Shown: positions 7,754 to 16,986 of the stretch, in pieces | Numbering within the stretch: position 1 is the stretch's first letter | How the letters are laid out: each line of letters begins with the position of its first letter | Program-made: the position numbers and the translations under genes | NCBI RefSeq assembly: GCF_000725495.1 | Contig: NZ_JNZD01000004.1 | Location: forward strand, 744,001-808,000 | DNA length: 64,000 nucleotides | From: Streptomyces aureus | Lineage (GTDB): Bacteria > Actinomycetota > Actinomycetes > Streptomycetales > Streptomycetaceae | Reading direction: 5' to 3' | Notes under the pieces: generated by a model | What the model was told of the DNA's origin: nothing | The model's input: the letters and a program-made list of their open reading frames with translations, nothing else | The model's database searches: none

Positions 7754-7769
7754 TACCGACCAGTCGGTA
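7754..7769. promoter_or_regulatory. Perfect 16-bp palindrome, TetR-operator-like
   Basis: TACCGAC-CA-GTCGGTA, 7-bp arms with a 2-base centre, lies in the 112-bp divergent gap and ends 11 bases before the ATG of the SCO6745-family gene. ACCGAC...GTCGGT is a common TetR-family half-site pattern. Occupancy would block translation-proximal transcription of that gene and perhaps the divergent regulator. No TetR gene is adjacent. Confidence 0.6.
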
Positions 7770-7780
7770 AGGTGCCGGCC

Positions 7781-8647
7781 ATGACCCTCCCCCTGCCGGA
7801 GCACGCCGGCCGCCGCTGCCACAACGTGCTCAATCCGCTGCACTCGACGCACTACTTCTCGCCCGACCTGGGCCGTGAAATGGCCGCGGTCGGGGTCGGG
7901 AACGAGCGGACCGCGTACTTCGCGGTACGGGCCGCCGCGCTGGGCGCGGTCGGCGCCGGCACGGTCACGGCCGCGTTCTTCAACTTCCGGCACGAGCTCG
8001 TCGCGGGGCACGTGCCCGCGGTGTGGCAAACCGCGTCGCCGGAGACGGTGCTCGCGGCACGGCTGCGTGCCGTGGACGCGACGCTCGGGCGGCTGCTCGG
8101 CGAGGACGTCCTCGCCTCCGGGGAGGTGGCCGAGGCCGCGAAGCTCGCCCTGCGCGCGGCCGAGGCCTGCTCCCGCGCCGCCCGTCCCCTGTACGCCGCC
8201 CACGCGGACCTTCCCGTCCCCGAGGCCCCGCACCTGGCGCTCTGGCACGCGGCCACGCTGCTGCGCGAGCACCGGGGCGACGGCCACCTCGCGGTCCTCC
8301 TCGACGCCGGACTCGACCCCGTGGAGGCCCTGGTGAGCCACACCGCGACCGGCAAGGGGATGGTGCCCCAGTGGGTCCTCGGCACCCGCGGCTGGTCCCG
8401 GGCCGACTGGGAGGCGGCGTCCGGGCGGCTGCGCGAGCGCGGACTGCTCGACGCGGACGGCGAGCTGACCGTGGCCGGCACGGAGCTGCGCCGGGACATC
8501 GAGGACCGCACGGACCGTCTCGACCGTGCCCCTTACGAGCACCTGGGCGCCGCCGGGGTCGAACGGCTCACCGAGATCGCGAAGGGCCTGCTGATGAGGG
8601 CGTTCGCCGCCGGGGCGTTCCCCGAGGGCATGCTCGGCAAGGGCTGA
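7781..8647 (+). CDS. SCO6745-family protein (helical, MarR-like C-terminus)
   Basis: 288-residue soluble protein of an actinobacterial family known by the S. coelicolor locus name. Biochemical function is unknown. The N-terminal 200 residues are alpha-helical and alanine-rich, beginning with a conserved H(x)[14 protein letters not shown] segment. The last 90 residues ([29 protein letters not shown]) look like a winged-helix or MarR-type module without an obvious DNA-reading role. The ATG at 7781 has a weak AAGG 8 bases upstream, overlapping the palindrome. The gap to tex (8648-8840) holds no gene I can support. Confidence 0.75.
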   Translation: MTLPLPEHAGRRCHNVLNPLHSTHYFSPDLGREMAAVGVGNERTAYFAVRAAALGAVGAGTVTAAFFNFRHELVAGHVPAVWQTASPETVLAARLRAVDATLGRLLGEDVLASGEVAEAAKLALRAAEACSRAARPLYAAHADLPVPEAPHLALWHAATLLREHRGDGHLAVLLDAGLDPVEALVSHTATGKGMVPQWVLGTRGWSRADWEAASGRLRERGLLDADGELTVAGTELRRDIEDRTDRLDRAPYEHLGAAGVERLTEIAKGLLMRAFAAGAFPEGMLGKG

Positions 8648-8840
8648 GCGCCCCGGCCGCACCCGGCGCCACCGGGCCGAGCACCCCCCGTGCCACCCGG
8701 CCGCGCACCCCGCGGGCCCCACCCGCCCGACCGGGCCGGGGCGCGGCGCGCGGCCCCCGGAGTGCCGCCCTGAGCCCCCGTTGTCGGCGTCACCTGCCAC
8801 AATTGCCGCGCAACCTCAGTGGAGAAGGCGGTACGGGATC

Positions 8841-11252
8841 GTGACGACACCCCTCGTAGGGTCCATCGAAGGCAGGATCGCCGAGGAACTCGGCGTGCGG
8901 GAACGGCAGGTCAAGGCGGCCGTCGACTTGCTCGACGGCGGTTCGACGGTGCCCTTCATCGCCCGCTACCGCAAGGAAGCGACCGAGATGCTCGACGATG
9001 CGCAGCTGCGCACCCTCGAGGAGCGGCTGCGCTATCTGCGGGAGCTGGAGGACCGGCGCACCGCCATCCTCGACTCGGTGCGCGAGCAGGGCAAGCTCAC
9101 CGCGGAGCTGGAGGCGCAGCTCAGGGGCGCCGAGACGAAGGCGCGTCTCGAGGACATCTATCTGCCGTTCAAGCCCAAGCGGCGCACCAAGGCGCAGATC
9201 GCGCGCGAGGCCGGCCTCGAACCGCTGGCCGAGGGCCTGCTCGGCGACCCGTCCGTGGACCCCGTCGCCGCGGCGGCGGCCTTCGTCGACGCCGACAAGG
9301 GCGTCGCCGACCCGCAGGCCGCCCTGGACGGCGCCCGGGCGATCCTCACCGAGCGGTTCTCCGAGGACGCCGACCTGATCGGCGAGCTGCGCGAGCGCAT
9401 GTGGGTGCGCGGACGCCTCGCCGCCAAGGTACGCGACGGCAAGGAGGAGGCCGGCGCCAAGTTCTCCGACTACTTCGACTTCGCCGAGCCCTTCAAGGCG
9501 CTGCCCTCGCACCGGATCCTCGCCATGCTGCGCGGCGAGAAGGAGGAGGTCCTCGATCTCGTCCTGGAGCCCGAGGAGCCCACCGAGGGACCGTCCTCGT
9601 ACGAGGGGATCGTCGCCCACCGCTTCGGGATCGCCGACCGCGGCCGTCCCGGCGACAAGTGGCTGACGGACACCGCCCGCTGGGCCTGGCGCACGCGCAT
9701 CCTGGTGCACCTCGGCATCGACGTGCGGCTGCGGCTGCGCACCGCCGCCGAGGACGAGGCGGTGAACGTCTTCGCGGCGAACCTGCGGGACCTGCTGCTC
9801 GCCGCCCCGGCGGGCACGCGCGCGACGCTGGGCCTGGACCCCGGTTTCCGTACCGGGGTGAAGGTCGCCGTCGTCGACGCGACCGGCAAGGTCGTCGCCA
9901 CGGACGTCATCCACCCGCACGTCCCGGCCAACCGGTGGGACGAGGCCATCGCGAAGCTCGCCCGGCTCGCGAAGGAGCACGCGGTCGAGCTGGTCGCGAT
10001 CGGCAACGGCACGGCCTCCCGCGAGACCGACAAGCTCGCCGGTGAGCTGATCACGAAGCACCCGGAGCTGAAGCTCACCAAGGTGATGGTGTCCGAGGCG
10101 GGCGCGTCGGTGTACTCGGCGTCCGCGTTCGCCTCGCAGGAGCTGCCCGACATGGACGTGTCGCTGCGCGGCGCCGTCTCCATCGCGCGCCGGCTCCAGG
10201 ACCCGCTGGCCGAGCTGGTGAAGATCGACCCGAAGTCCATCGGTGTCGGCCAGTACCAGCACGACCTGTCCGAGGTGAAGCTGTCCCGTTCGCTCGACGC
10301 GGTCGTCGAGGACTGTGTGAACGGCGTGGGCGTGGACGTGAACACCGCCTCGGCCCCGCTGCTGGCCCGGGTCTCCGGCATCACCTCCGGCCTCGCCGAG
10401 AACATCGTGGCGCACCGCGACGCCAACGGGCCCTTCACCTCCCGTACGTCGCTCAAGAAGGTGGCCCGGCTCGGCCCCAAGGCCTACGAGCAGTGCGCGG
10501 GCTTCCTGCGGATCCGGGGCGGCAGCGACCCGCTGGACGCGTCCAGCGTGCACCCCGAGGCGTACCCCGTGGTGCGGCGGATGGTGAAGACGGCGGGCAA
10601 CGAGGTGGCCTCGCTGATCGGCAACACGAGTGTGCTGCGCTCGCTGCGGCCGGCCGACTTCGTCGACGAGACCTTCGGTCTGCCGACCGTCACCGACATC
10701 CTCAGGGAACTGGAGAAGCCGGGGCGCGACCCGCGGCCCGCCTTCAAGACGGCCACCTTCAAGGAGGGCGTCGAGAAGATCTCCGACGTGGCGGCCGGGA
10801 TGGTCCTGGAGGGGGTCGTCACGAACGTGGCCGCGTTCGGCGCGTTCGTGGACATCGGCGTCCACCAGGACGGGCTCGTGCACGTCTCGGCGATGTCCCG
10901 GACCTTCGTCAAGGACCCGCGGGACGTCGTGAAGCCCGGTGACATCGTCAAGGTGAAGGTGCTGGACATCGACATCCCGCGCAAGCGGATCTCGCTGACG
11001 CTGCGCCTGGACGACGAGGCGGCGGCCCCGGCGGCCGAGGGCGGCGGCGGTCGTGACCGGCAGCGGGGCGGACGGCCACCCCAGCAGCGCGGCCAGCAGC
11101 GGCAGGGCCGCGGCGGTGCGGGGAACGGCGGTGCTGGGAACGGCGGAGGCGGCGGGGGCGGCTCCCGGCAGGCTCCGGCGCCGGCGAACAGCGCGATGGC
11201 CGACGCCCTCAGGCGGGCGGGTCTGACCGGCCCCGAGCGGGGACGGAAGTGA
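8841..11252 (+). CDS. tex: Tex-family S1 RNA-binding transcription accessory protein
   Basis: 803-residue cytoplasmic nucleic-acid-binding protein, homologous to the Tex/Spt6 core, associated with transcription and RNA turnover. In order: Tex N-terminal helical domain with the [17 protein letters not shown] signature, RNase-H-like YqgF domain ([17 protein letters not shown]), helix-hairpin-helix repeats ([15 protein letters not shown]), a linker domain, and an S1 domain ([19 protein letters not shown]). The tail after residue 730 is low-complexity Gly/Arg/Gln and probably disordered. I chose the GTG at 8841, where the family alignment begins ([16 protein letters not shown]). The upstream 20 codons read as non-coding. 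It ends at a strong bidirectional terminator. Confidence 0.93.
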   Translation: MTTPLVGSIEGRIAEELGVRERQVKAAVDLLDGGSTVPFIARYRKEATEMLDDAQLRTLEERLRYLRELEDRRTAILDSVREQGKLTAELEAQLRGAETKARLEDIYLPFKPKRRTKAQIAREAGLEPLAEGLLGDPSVDPVAAAAAFVDADKGVADPQAALDGARAILTERFSEDADLIGELRERMWVRGRLAAKVRDGKEEAGAKFSDYFDFAEPFKALPSHRILAMLRGEKEEVLDLVLEPEEPTEGPSSYEGIVAHRFGIADRGRPGDKWLTDTARWAWRTRILVHLGIDVRLRLRTAAEDEAVNVFAANLRDLLLAAPAGTRATLGLDPGFRTGVKVAVVDATGKVVATDVIHPHVPANRWDEAIAKLARLAKEHAVELVAIGNGTASRETDKLAGELITKHPELKLTKVMVSEAGASVYSASAFASQELPDMDVSLRGAVSIARRLQDPLAELVKIDPKSIGVGQYQHDLSEVKLSRSLDAVVEDCVNGVGVDVNTASAPLLARVSGITSGLAENIVAHRDANGPFTSRTSLKKVARLGPKAYEQCAGFLRIRGGSDPLDASSVHPEAYPVVRRMVKTAGNEVASLIGNTSVLRSLRPADFVDETFGLPTVTDILRELEKPGRDPRPAFKTATFKEGVEKISDVAAGMVLEGVVTNVAAFGAFVDIGVHQDGLVHVSAMSRTFVKDPRDVVKPGDIVKVKVLDIDIPRKRISLTLRLDDEAAAPAAEGGGGRDRQRGGRPPQQRGQQRQGRGGAGNGGAGNGGGGGGGSRQAPAPANSAMADALRRAGLTGPERGRK

Positions 11253-11260
11253 CGTAGCCA

Positions 11261-11295
11261 AAAGGGGCGGCCACCGATTCGGTGGCCGCCCCTTT
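11261..11295. terminator. Bidirectional terminator between tex and ABC-F
   Basis: AAAGGGGCGGCCACCGA (11261-11277) and its exact complement (11279-11295) form a stem of about 15 bp with A-rich and T-rich ends on either side, so it can terminate both convergent transcripts. Confidence 0.85.
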
Positions 11296-11339
11296 CCGTT
11301 CCGGCCCGGGGGCTCGGTCCACTCGTACGGCCGGGAAGG

Positions 11340-12980
11340 TCAGTGCTCCGTGACCTTGCCGTCCGCCACCTCCAGGCGGCGGGTCGTGCGGACCGCGTCC
11401 AGCATGCGGCGGTCGTGGGTGACCAGCAGGAGCGTGCCCTCGTAGGAGTCCAGGGCCGACTCCAGCTGCTCGATCGCCGGCAGGTCGAGATGGTTCGTCG
11501 GCTCGTCGAGCACCAGCAGGTTGACTCCGCGGCCCTGCAGCAGGGCCAGCGCGGAGCGGGTCCGCTCGCCCGGGGAGAGGGTCGCCGCCGAGCGCAGGAC
11601 GTGGTCCGCCTTCAGCCCGAACTTGGCCAGCAGCGTACGGACGTCCGCGGGCTCCAAGTCCGGGACGGCCGCGCCGAACGCCTCCAGCAGGGACTCGGAG
11701 CCGTGGAAGAGCTTGCGGGCCTGGTCCACCTCGCCGACGACCACACCGGAGCCGAGCGTGGCGTGCCCGGCCGACAGCGGCACCCGGCCGAGCAGCGCGC
11801 CCAGCAGGGTCGACTTGCCGGCGCCGTTCGCGCCGGTGACCGCGACCCGGTCCGCCCAGTCGATCTGGAGGGTCGCCGGACCGAAGGTGAAGTCCCCGCG
11901 CCGCACCTCCGCGTCGCGCAGCGTCGCGACCACCGCGCCCGACCGCGGGGCCGCCGCGATCTCCATGCGCAGCTCCCACTCCTTGCGGGGCTCCTCGACG
12001 ACGTCGAGGCGCTCGATCATGCGCTGCGTCTGCCGGGCCTTGGCGGCCTGCTTCTCGCTGGCCTCGCTGCGGAACTTGCGGCCGATCTTGTCGTTGTCGT
12101 TGCCCGCCTTGCGCCGCGCGTTCTTGACGCCCTTGTCCATCCAGCCCCGCTGCATCTGGGCGCGGCCTTCGAGGGCGGAGCGCTTGTCGGAGTACTCCTC
12201 GTAGTCCTCGCGCGCGTGCCGGCGGGCGGTGTCGCGCTCCTCCAGATAGGCCTCGTAGCCGCCGCCGTACAGCGTGATCTGCTGCTGTGCCAGGTCGAGT
12301 TCGAGGACTTTGGTGACCGTGCGGGTGAGGAACTCGCGGTCGTGGCTGACGACGACGGTACCGGCGCGCAGCCCGGAGACGAAGCGTTCGAGCCGCTCCA
12401 GACCGTCCAGGTCGAGGTCGTTGGTGGGCTCGTCGAGGAGGAAGACGTCGTAGCGGGAGAGCAGCAGCGAGGCGAGTCCGGCCCGGGCCGCCTGGCCGCC
12501 GGACAGGGAGGTCATCTGCTGGTCGAGGCCGACCCCGAGCCCCAGGGAGTCGGCGATTTCCTCGGCGCGCTCGTCCAGGTCGGCGCCGCCGAGGTCGAGC
12601 CAGCGCTCCAGGCTCGTCGCGTAGGCGTCGTCGGCGCCGGGCGCTCCGTCGACGAGGGCCTGGGTCGCCGCGTCCATGACCCGCTGGGCCTCGTCGACGC
12701 CCGTGCGGCGCGCGAGGAACTCGCGGACGGTCTCGCCCTCCCGGCGCTCCGGTTCCTGGGGCAGGTGCCCGACGGTCGCGGAGGGCGGGGAGAGCCGCAG
12801 TTCGCCCTGTTCCGGGGCGAGCAGGCCGGCGAGCAGCCGCAGCAGCGTGGACTTGCCCGCGCCGTTGGCGCCGACGAGCCCGATCACATCGCCGGGCGCG
12901 ACGACGAGGTCGAGTCCGGCGAACAGCGCGCGGTCGCCGTGTCCGGCGGTGAGGTTCTTGGCGACGAGGGTGGCAGTCAT
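11340..12980 (-). CDS. ABC-F family ribosome-associated ATPase
   Basis: 546-residue soluble protein with two ABC nucleotide-binding domains and no membrane segments. ABC-F proteins act on the ribosome, relieving stalls or protecting against antibiotics. Walker A motifs are GANGAGKST at residues 37-45 and again in the second half. The signatures are LSGGQAARA and LSPGERTRS, and each Walker B reads LLVLDEPTNHLDLP or FLLDEPTNDLDLD. A basic, helical inter-domain linker (roughly residues 250-330, rich in Arg, Lys and Gln) is the expected P-site tRNA interaction motif. The ATG at 12980 overlaps a TGA of an upstream frame as TGATG, which suggests translational coupling to the preceding gene. A housekeeping EttA-like role and an antibiotic-protection role cannot be separated by sequence alone. 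Confidence 0.92.
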   Translation of the reverse strand: MTATLVAKNLTAGHGDRALFAGLDLVVAPGDVIGLVGANGAGKSTLLRLLAGLLAPEQGELRLSPPSATVGHLPQEPERREGETVREFLARRTGVDEAQRVMDAATQALVDGAPGADDAYATSLERWLDLGGADLDERAEEIADSLGLGVGLDQQMTSLSGGQAARAGLASLLLSRYDVFLLDEPTNDLDLDGLERLERFVSGLRAGTVVVSHDREFLTRTVTKVLELDLAQQQITLYGGGYEAYLEERDTARRHAREDYEEYSDKRSALEGRAQMQRGWMDKGVKNARRKAGNDNDKIGRKFRSEASEKQAAKARQTQRMIERLDVVEEPRKEWELRMEIAAAPRSGAVVATLRDAEVRRGDFTFGPATLQIDWADRVAVTGANGAGKSTLLGALLGRVPLSAGHATLGSGVVVGEVDQARKLFHGSESLLEAFGAAVPDLEPADVRTLLAKFGLKADHVLRSAATLSPGERTRSALALLQGRGVNLLVLDEPTNHLDLPAIEQLESALDSYEGTLLLVTHDRRMLDAVRTTRRLEVADGKVTEH

Positions 12981-13024
12981 CAGGGGGCCGATTTTAACGG
13001 CCCGCCGGAGCCCCGCTCACCGCC

Positions 13025-13150
13025 GACCGGCACGCCCGTACCGCCCGTCCGCACGCCCTCACCGTCGTTCGGCACACTCGCACCACCCGTCGGCTCGCTC
13101 GCACCGCCGTTCGGCACGCCCGCACCGCCCACCTGCACGCCCTCACCGCC
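13025..13150 (-). repeat. Six 21-bp tandem repeats encoding Gly-rich heptads
   Basis: Read on the minus strand, six 21-bp units each start GGCGGT (or a one-base variant) and translate to the heptad pattern G-G-(A/E/T)-(G/S)-V-(P/Q)-x. Third positions are nearly all G or C in that one frame. The frame is shifted by one base from the end of the preceding gene and stops in TGATG at the ABC-F start. See the finding on this junction. Confidence 0.8.
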
Positions 13151-13730
13151 GATCGGCGCGGTCGGCGGCCCCCCGGTGGGCCGTCGGTTCCGCCGGGGCG
13201 CTTTTGGGTGTGCGGGCCGGGGGGACGCCCCGGGCGCCGATCAGCAGGACCCGGCGGCGCCTGCCCACGGCACCGTCGAGCAGGGCGTGCAGCGCGCCGC
13301 GGTACTCGGGGCCGCGGAAGCGGAACGGCCCCACGCCGTGGTAGCCGTTGCGCTCCGGGTCGGGCTGTTCACCGGTCTGCCAGACGAAGTCCCGCCAGAC
13401 GTAGTCGTCCCCGTCCCGTTCGACGAGCGCGGTGACGACGCCGCATTCGACGCTCTCGCACTCGGGGCAGCCGTAGATGACGTGCCGGCCGCCTTCCGGC
13501 GGAGCCCCGCCCTCCAGCAGGAGGGCGCGCACCTGCGCGACGAAGATGGCGGGCGGCACGTCGGAGGCGAGCGGGGAGACCGCGTCGAGGTCGGAGAGCA
13601 GGAACAGCAGCGGACGCCCGTCGACGGCGAAGTCGACGAAGTCCGGGTGCACTTGGTAGTCACCGTTCGCGAGGACCCCACCGGCACGCATCGCCGGTGT
13701 CAGGCCGAACGTGGCGTACTCGGAGGACAT
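13143..13730 (-). CDS. Conserved hypothetical protein, probable frameshift near 3' end
   Basis: 195-residue product of unknown function. It starts MSSEYATFGLTPAMRAGG, contains a zinc-ribbon-like cysteine cluster CPECESVEC near the middle and an aromatic stretch (YVWRDFVWQTGEQPD), and turns basic near the end (GRRRRVLLIGARG). The frame stops at 13143 inside a minisatellite. If one base is skipped at the six-C run at 13169-13174, the frame instead continues through six Gly-rich heptads and ends exactly at the start of the ABC-F gene. The visible end is therefore suspect. Divergent from the D-amino-acid oxidase gene with about 66 bp between starts. Likely forms a transcription unit with ABC-F. 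Confidence 0.65.
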   Translation of the reverse strand: MSSEYATFGLTPAMRAGGVLANGDYQVHPDFVDFAVDGRPLLFLLSDLDAVSPLASDVPPAIFVAQVRALLLEGGAPPEGGRHVIYGCPECESVECGVVTALVERDGDDYVWRDFVWQTGEQPDPERNGYHGVGPFRFRGPEYRGALHALLDGAVGRRRRVLLIGARGVPPARTPKSAPAEPTAHRGAADRADRR

Positions 13731-13796
13731 GCCGCGAGTATCCCCGCACGGGGAGCGACCGGACGCCGCCGTCGCGTGTTCGGCTACCGTCCGGGC

Positions 13797-14759
13797 ATGG
13801 AGAAGCCCGGAAGCACGGATGTGATCGTGGTCGGCGGCGGGGTGATCGGCCTGACGACGGCCGTGGTGCTCGCCGAGGCCGGCCGGCGGGTGCGGATGTG
13901 GACACGGGAGCCCGCCGAGCGGACCACCTCGGCCGTTGCGGGCGCGCTGTGGTGGCCGTACCGCATCGCGCCGAAGGAGTCGGCCCGCGCGTGGGCCCTC
14001 GATTCGCTCGGTGTGTACGAGGAGCTGGCGGCCCGGCCCGAGGACAGTGGCGTACGCCTGGTCGAGGGGGTCATGGGCGAGACGCGGCTGGACGAACTCG
14101 GTCCGTGGGCGGCGCGGGTGCCCGGACTGCGCGCGGCGGCGGCCGGGGAGTACCCGGGGACCGCGTTGCGGGCGTGCCTGCCGTTGATCGACATGCCCAT
14201 GCATCTGCGCCATCTGCGGGAGCGGTTCCTGCGGGCGGGCGGGACGGTCGAGGAACGCGCGGTGCGCGATCTCGCGGAGGCGGACGCGCCGGTCGTGGTG
14301 AACTGCGCGGGCCTGGGCGCCCGCGATCTCGTCCCGGACCCGGCCGTACGGCCCGTGCGCGGGCAGCTCGTGATCGTCGAGAACCCCGGGGTCCACGAGT
14401 GGATCGTCTCGACGGACCCGGCGGCCGGGACGACGACGTACGTCTTCCCACACCCGGACCGGGTGGTCCTCGGCGGCACGACGGACGACGACGACTGGTC
14501 GCGCGTTCCCGAGCCGGAGGCGGCGAAGCGGATCGTCGAGCGGTGCGCGGCACTGCGTCCCGAGGTCGCCGGGGCACGGGTGCTGGGGCATCTCGTGGGG
14601 CTGCGGCCGGTGCGCGAGACGGTCCGGCTGGAACGCGAGATGCGGCCGGACGGCGGGGTGCTGGTGCACAACTACGGGCACGGGGGCGCCGGGGTCACCG
14701 TGGCGTGGGGATGCGCGCGCGAGGCGGCCGGACTGGTGGATCCGGCCGCCTCGGTCTGA
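13797..14759 (+). CDS. FAD-dependent D-amino-acid oxidase
   Basis: Oxidatively deaminates D-amino acids to 2-oxo acids with release of ammonia and H2O2. The 320-residue length is typical for actinobacterial DAAOs. The dinucleotide-binding motif VVGGGVIGLTTAVVL opens the protein, TSAVAGALWWPYR follows as the second FAD segment, and the C-terminal NYGHGGAGVTVAWG is the DAAO signature. An arginine that could bind the substrate carboxylate lies in VGLRPVRETVRLE. No signal peptide or C-terminal SKL is seen. The ATG at 13797 places the GxGxxG at residue 13 or so, as expected. The peptidase neighbour is convergent. Confidence 0.9.
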   Translation: MEKPGSTDVIVVGGGVIGLTTAVVLAEAGRRVRMWTREPAERTTSAVAGALWWPYRIAPKESARAWALDSLGVYEELAARPEDSGVRLVEGVMGETRLDELGPWAARVPGLRAAAAGEYPGTALRACLPLIDMPMHLRHLRERFLRAGGTVEERAVRDLAEADAPVVVNCAGLGARDLVPDPAVRPVRGQLVIVENPGVHEWIVSTDPAAGTTTYVFPHPDRVVLGGTTDDDDWSRVPEPEAAKRIVERCAALRPEVAGARVLGHLVGLRPVRETVRLEREMRPDGGVLVHNYGHGGAGVTVAWGCAREAAGLVDPAASV

Positions 14760-14827
14760 ACTCCGTCCGCGGGGAGGGCGGATGACCGGAGATCGGGTCG
14801 GCGGGTCGCGGTCAGCGGATCAGCGGA

Positions 14828-16804
14828 TCAGCGATCCTCTCCGGGGACCCGGAGCGGGGTGCGCGGGGCCCGGGCGCCTTCGAGTTCGGAGGGCGAAGCG
14901 GCCGGGGCCGCCGTGGCGCCCCTGGTCGCCCGCTCGAACGCCTTCGCGCCGCCCACCAGGGGCACCCTGGCCGAGGTGCGGGACAGGTCGAGGGTCAGGG
15001 CCGGGGTGCCGGCCGGAGGATCGATGAGGTCCTTGTCGGTGCCCGCGACGATCAGCGCGAGCCGGTGCCCCTTCGGGACCACGTGGTCCGTGGCCGCCAG
15101 GTCCAGGGTGATCGTGTACGCCTTCCCCGGGGTGAGCGCGACGCCCTTGCCCCCCTTGCCCCAGCCGTAGTGGCCGAGGTCGGCCCAGCCACGGCTGACG
15201 ACGGTGGCGCCGACGTCGGTCGTGGCCGCCTCGGTCACCTTGTAGCAGGAGCTGTCGCCGGCCGTGCTCGCGCCCCAGCAGGTGCGGTCGGTGAGGGTGC
15301 CGATGCCCTCGCCCGGTCCCGCGTAGTCGCGGACGGTGTCCGGGCCGAGGTCGACGAGCACCGCGGACAGATGAGCGGCGGCGGTGGTCGGCGTCGCGGT
15401 GACCGTCACCGTGGAGGAGCCGGACAGTCGCAGGTCTTGGGTGAGCGCCCCGGTGGTGAAGCCGGCCTTGTCCGGAGTGGACCGGTCGATGTCCGCGGCC
15501 CAGTCGGTCTCGCCTCGGGCCGGGTCGTCGGTGAAGGTCTCGGTTCCGGACCGGTGGCCGAGCCCGAGGGTGCCGACACCGGGCCCCGCGCCCTTGGCGG
15601 GGCGCAGGGTGGTGGTGGCGGTGGTGCGGGGCGGCCAGACGGCGGAGGTGGTCCACCGGTCGGGGTGGCGTTCGACGTCGGCCATCGGCTCGCGGTCGAT
15701 GCCGTTGTCGTAGCCGAGGAGTTCGTGGTCGAACCAGCGGTGCAGCGCCTCGACCCAGGCGGCGCGGCGGAAGTCGAAGGGGTCGACGTGGCCGGTCTCG
15801 GAGAGCCAGATCTTGCGCTCGACCCCGTTCCGGGCGAGGGCGTCCCACCACTGGCCGAAGTTCTTGGTGCGCACGTTGAGGTCCTGCATGCCGTGTACGA
15901 GGAAGACGCTGGCCCTCACCTTGGAGGCGTCCTTGACGTAGTCGCGCTCGGTCCACAGCGGCGTCCAGTCGCCGGTGCGCGGCGCGCCGTCGACCAGCTT
16001 CCGCTGCACCGCCGCGCACCGGGCGCGGGCGTCGGGGCTGTCGACGTAGCCGGAGAGCCAGTCGGGGCCGGAGTCGTAGAGCGGGGCGCCCTGGGCGAAG
16101 TAGTAGTCGTACCAGGAGGAGATGGCGCTGATCGGCACGATGGTCTTCAGGCCCTCGACGCCGGTCGCGGCGACCCCGTTGGCGATGGTGCCGTCCCAGC
16201 TCTTGCCGATCATCCCGGTCCTGCCGTTCGTCCACCCGGTGGCCCGGGCGGCGGTGGTGCCGGTGCGGCTGGTGTATCCCCGGGCGCGGCCGTTCAGCCA
16301 GTCGATGACCGCCTTGGCCGAGCGGATGTCGGAGCGGCCGCCCACGTCGACGCAGCCGTCGGAGCGGTTGGTGCCGGCGAGGTCGACGCCGACGAAGGCG
16401 TAGCCGCGCGGCACGAAGTAGTTGTCGTAGAACAGCGGCATCCCTACGACATGGCCGTCCGCGTCGTACGTCTTCTTCTGGCTCTCGTTGCCGCGCCCGC
16501 AGCAGGAGTAGTACGGGCTGGCGTCCATGATCACCGGGATCCTGCGGCCCCGCTGGGCGGGTTCGCGGGGCCGGACGATGTCGACGGCGACGCGGTCGCG
16601 GTGTCCGTCGCCGTCACCGTCGAGTCCGGTGTCGACCCAGACGGACTCACGGATCGCGTTCGCGTACGAGTAGACCGGGGCGCTCTCCCTCGGGGCGCCG
16701 TGTGCGGCGGCCGGGACGAGGAACGCGGCCATCAGGGCGGCGACGGCCGCCGTCGCGAGCGATCTCCAGATCATGAAGCGCGTGCGGCTCACTGATTTCG
16801 GCAT
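14828..16804 (-). CDS. Secreted Xaa-Pro dipeptidyl-peptidase / CocE-NonD family hydrolase
   Basis: 658-residue exported serine hydrolase that would release X-Pro dipeptides or cleave acyl or cocaine-like esters. The N-terminus has a Tat/Sec-like signal (Arg-rich start, then AAVAALMAAFLVPAAAHGA, cleavage near residue 37). The alpha/beta-hydrolase core carries the nucleophile in GKSWDGT, an aspartate in the VFLVHGMQDLNV region and a histidine in SETGHVDPF. The last 200 residues form the beta-sandwich domain of X-Pro peptidases (lipid-like jelly roll). The ATG at 16804 gives the full signal peptide. Divergent from a secreted M1 aminopeptidase, which makes a plausible extracellular peptide-utilisation pair. 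Confidence 0.88.
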   Translation of the reverse strand: MPKSVSRTRFMIWRSLATAAVAALMAAFLVPAAAHGAPRESAPVYSYANAIRESVWVDTGLDGDGDGHRDRVAVDIVRPREPAQRGRRIPVIMDASPYYSCCGRGNESQKKTYDADGHVVGMPLFYDNYFVPRGYAFVGVDLAGTNRSDGCVDVGGRSDIRSAKAVIDWLNGRARGYTSRTGTTAARATGWTNGRTGMIGKSWDGTIANGVAATGVEGLKTIVPISAISSWYDYYFAQGAPLYDSGPDWLSGYVDSPDARARCAAVQRKLVDGAPRTGDWTPLWTERDYVKDASKVRASVFLVHGMQDLNVRTKNFGQWWDALARNGVERKIWLSETGHVDPFDFRRAAWVEALHRWFDHELLGYDNGIDREPMADVERHPDRWTTSAVWPPRTTATTTLRPAKGAGPGVGTLGLGHRSGTETFTDDPARGETDWAADIDRSTPDKAGFTTGALTQDLRLSGSSTVTVTATPTTAAAHLSAVLVDLGPDTVRDYAGPGEGIGTLTDRTCWGASTAGDSSCYKVTEAATTDVGATVVSRGWADLGHYGWGKGGKGVALTPGKAYTITLDLAATDHVVPKGHRLALIVAGTDKDLIDPPAGTPALTLDLSRTSARVPLVGGAKAFERATRGATAAPAASPSELEGARAPRTPLRVPGEDR

Positions 16805-16986
16805 GCGCGGACCGTACCCCGCTCAACTCACCTGCGACAGGGGGTCTCTGACGGGCCCTCGGGACGGGAGGGCTCATGTCGGCCGAATGGCGATCGTGTG
16901 ACAGGGGTGGCCGTGGACATGACCGGGACCAGAGGGACTGAATAGGCTCCGGACCGACTTCACGCCCCGACGACTTGGAGCTTGAC

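Noticed and set aside
8790..11261. 823-codon minus-strand frame antisense to tex
   Set aside because: Tex is complete and well conserved on the plus strand. The antisense translation is low-complexity and has no ribosome site.
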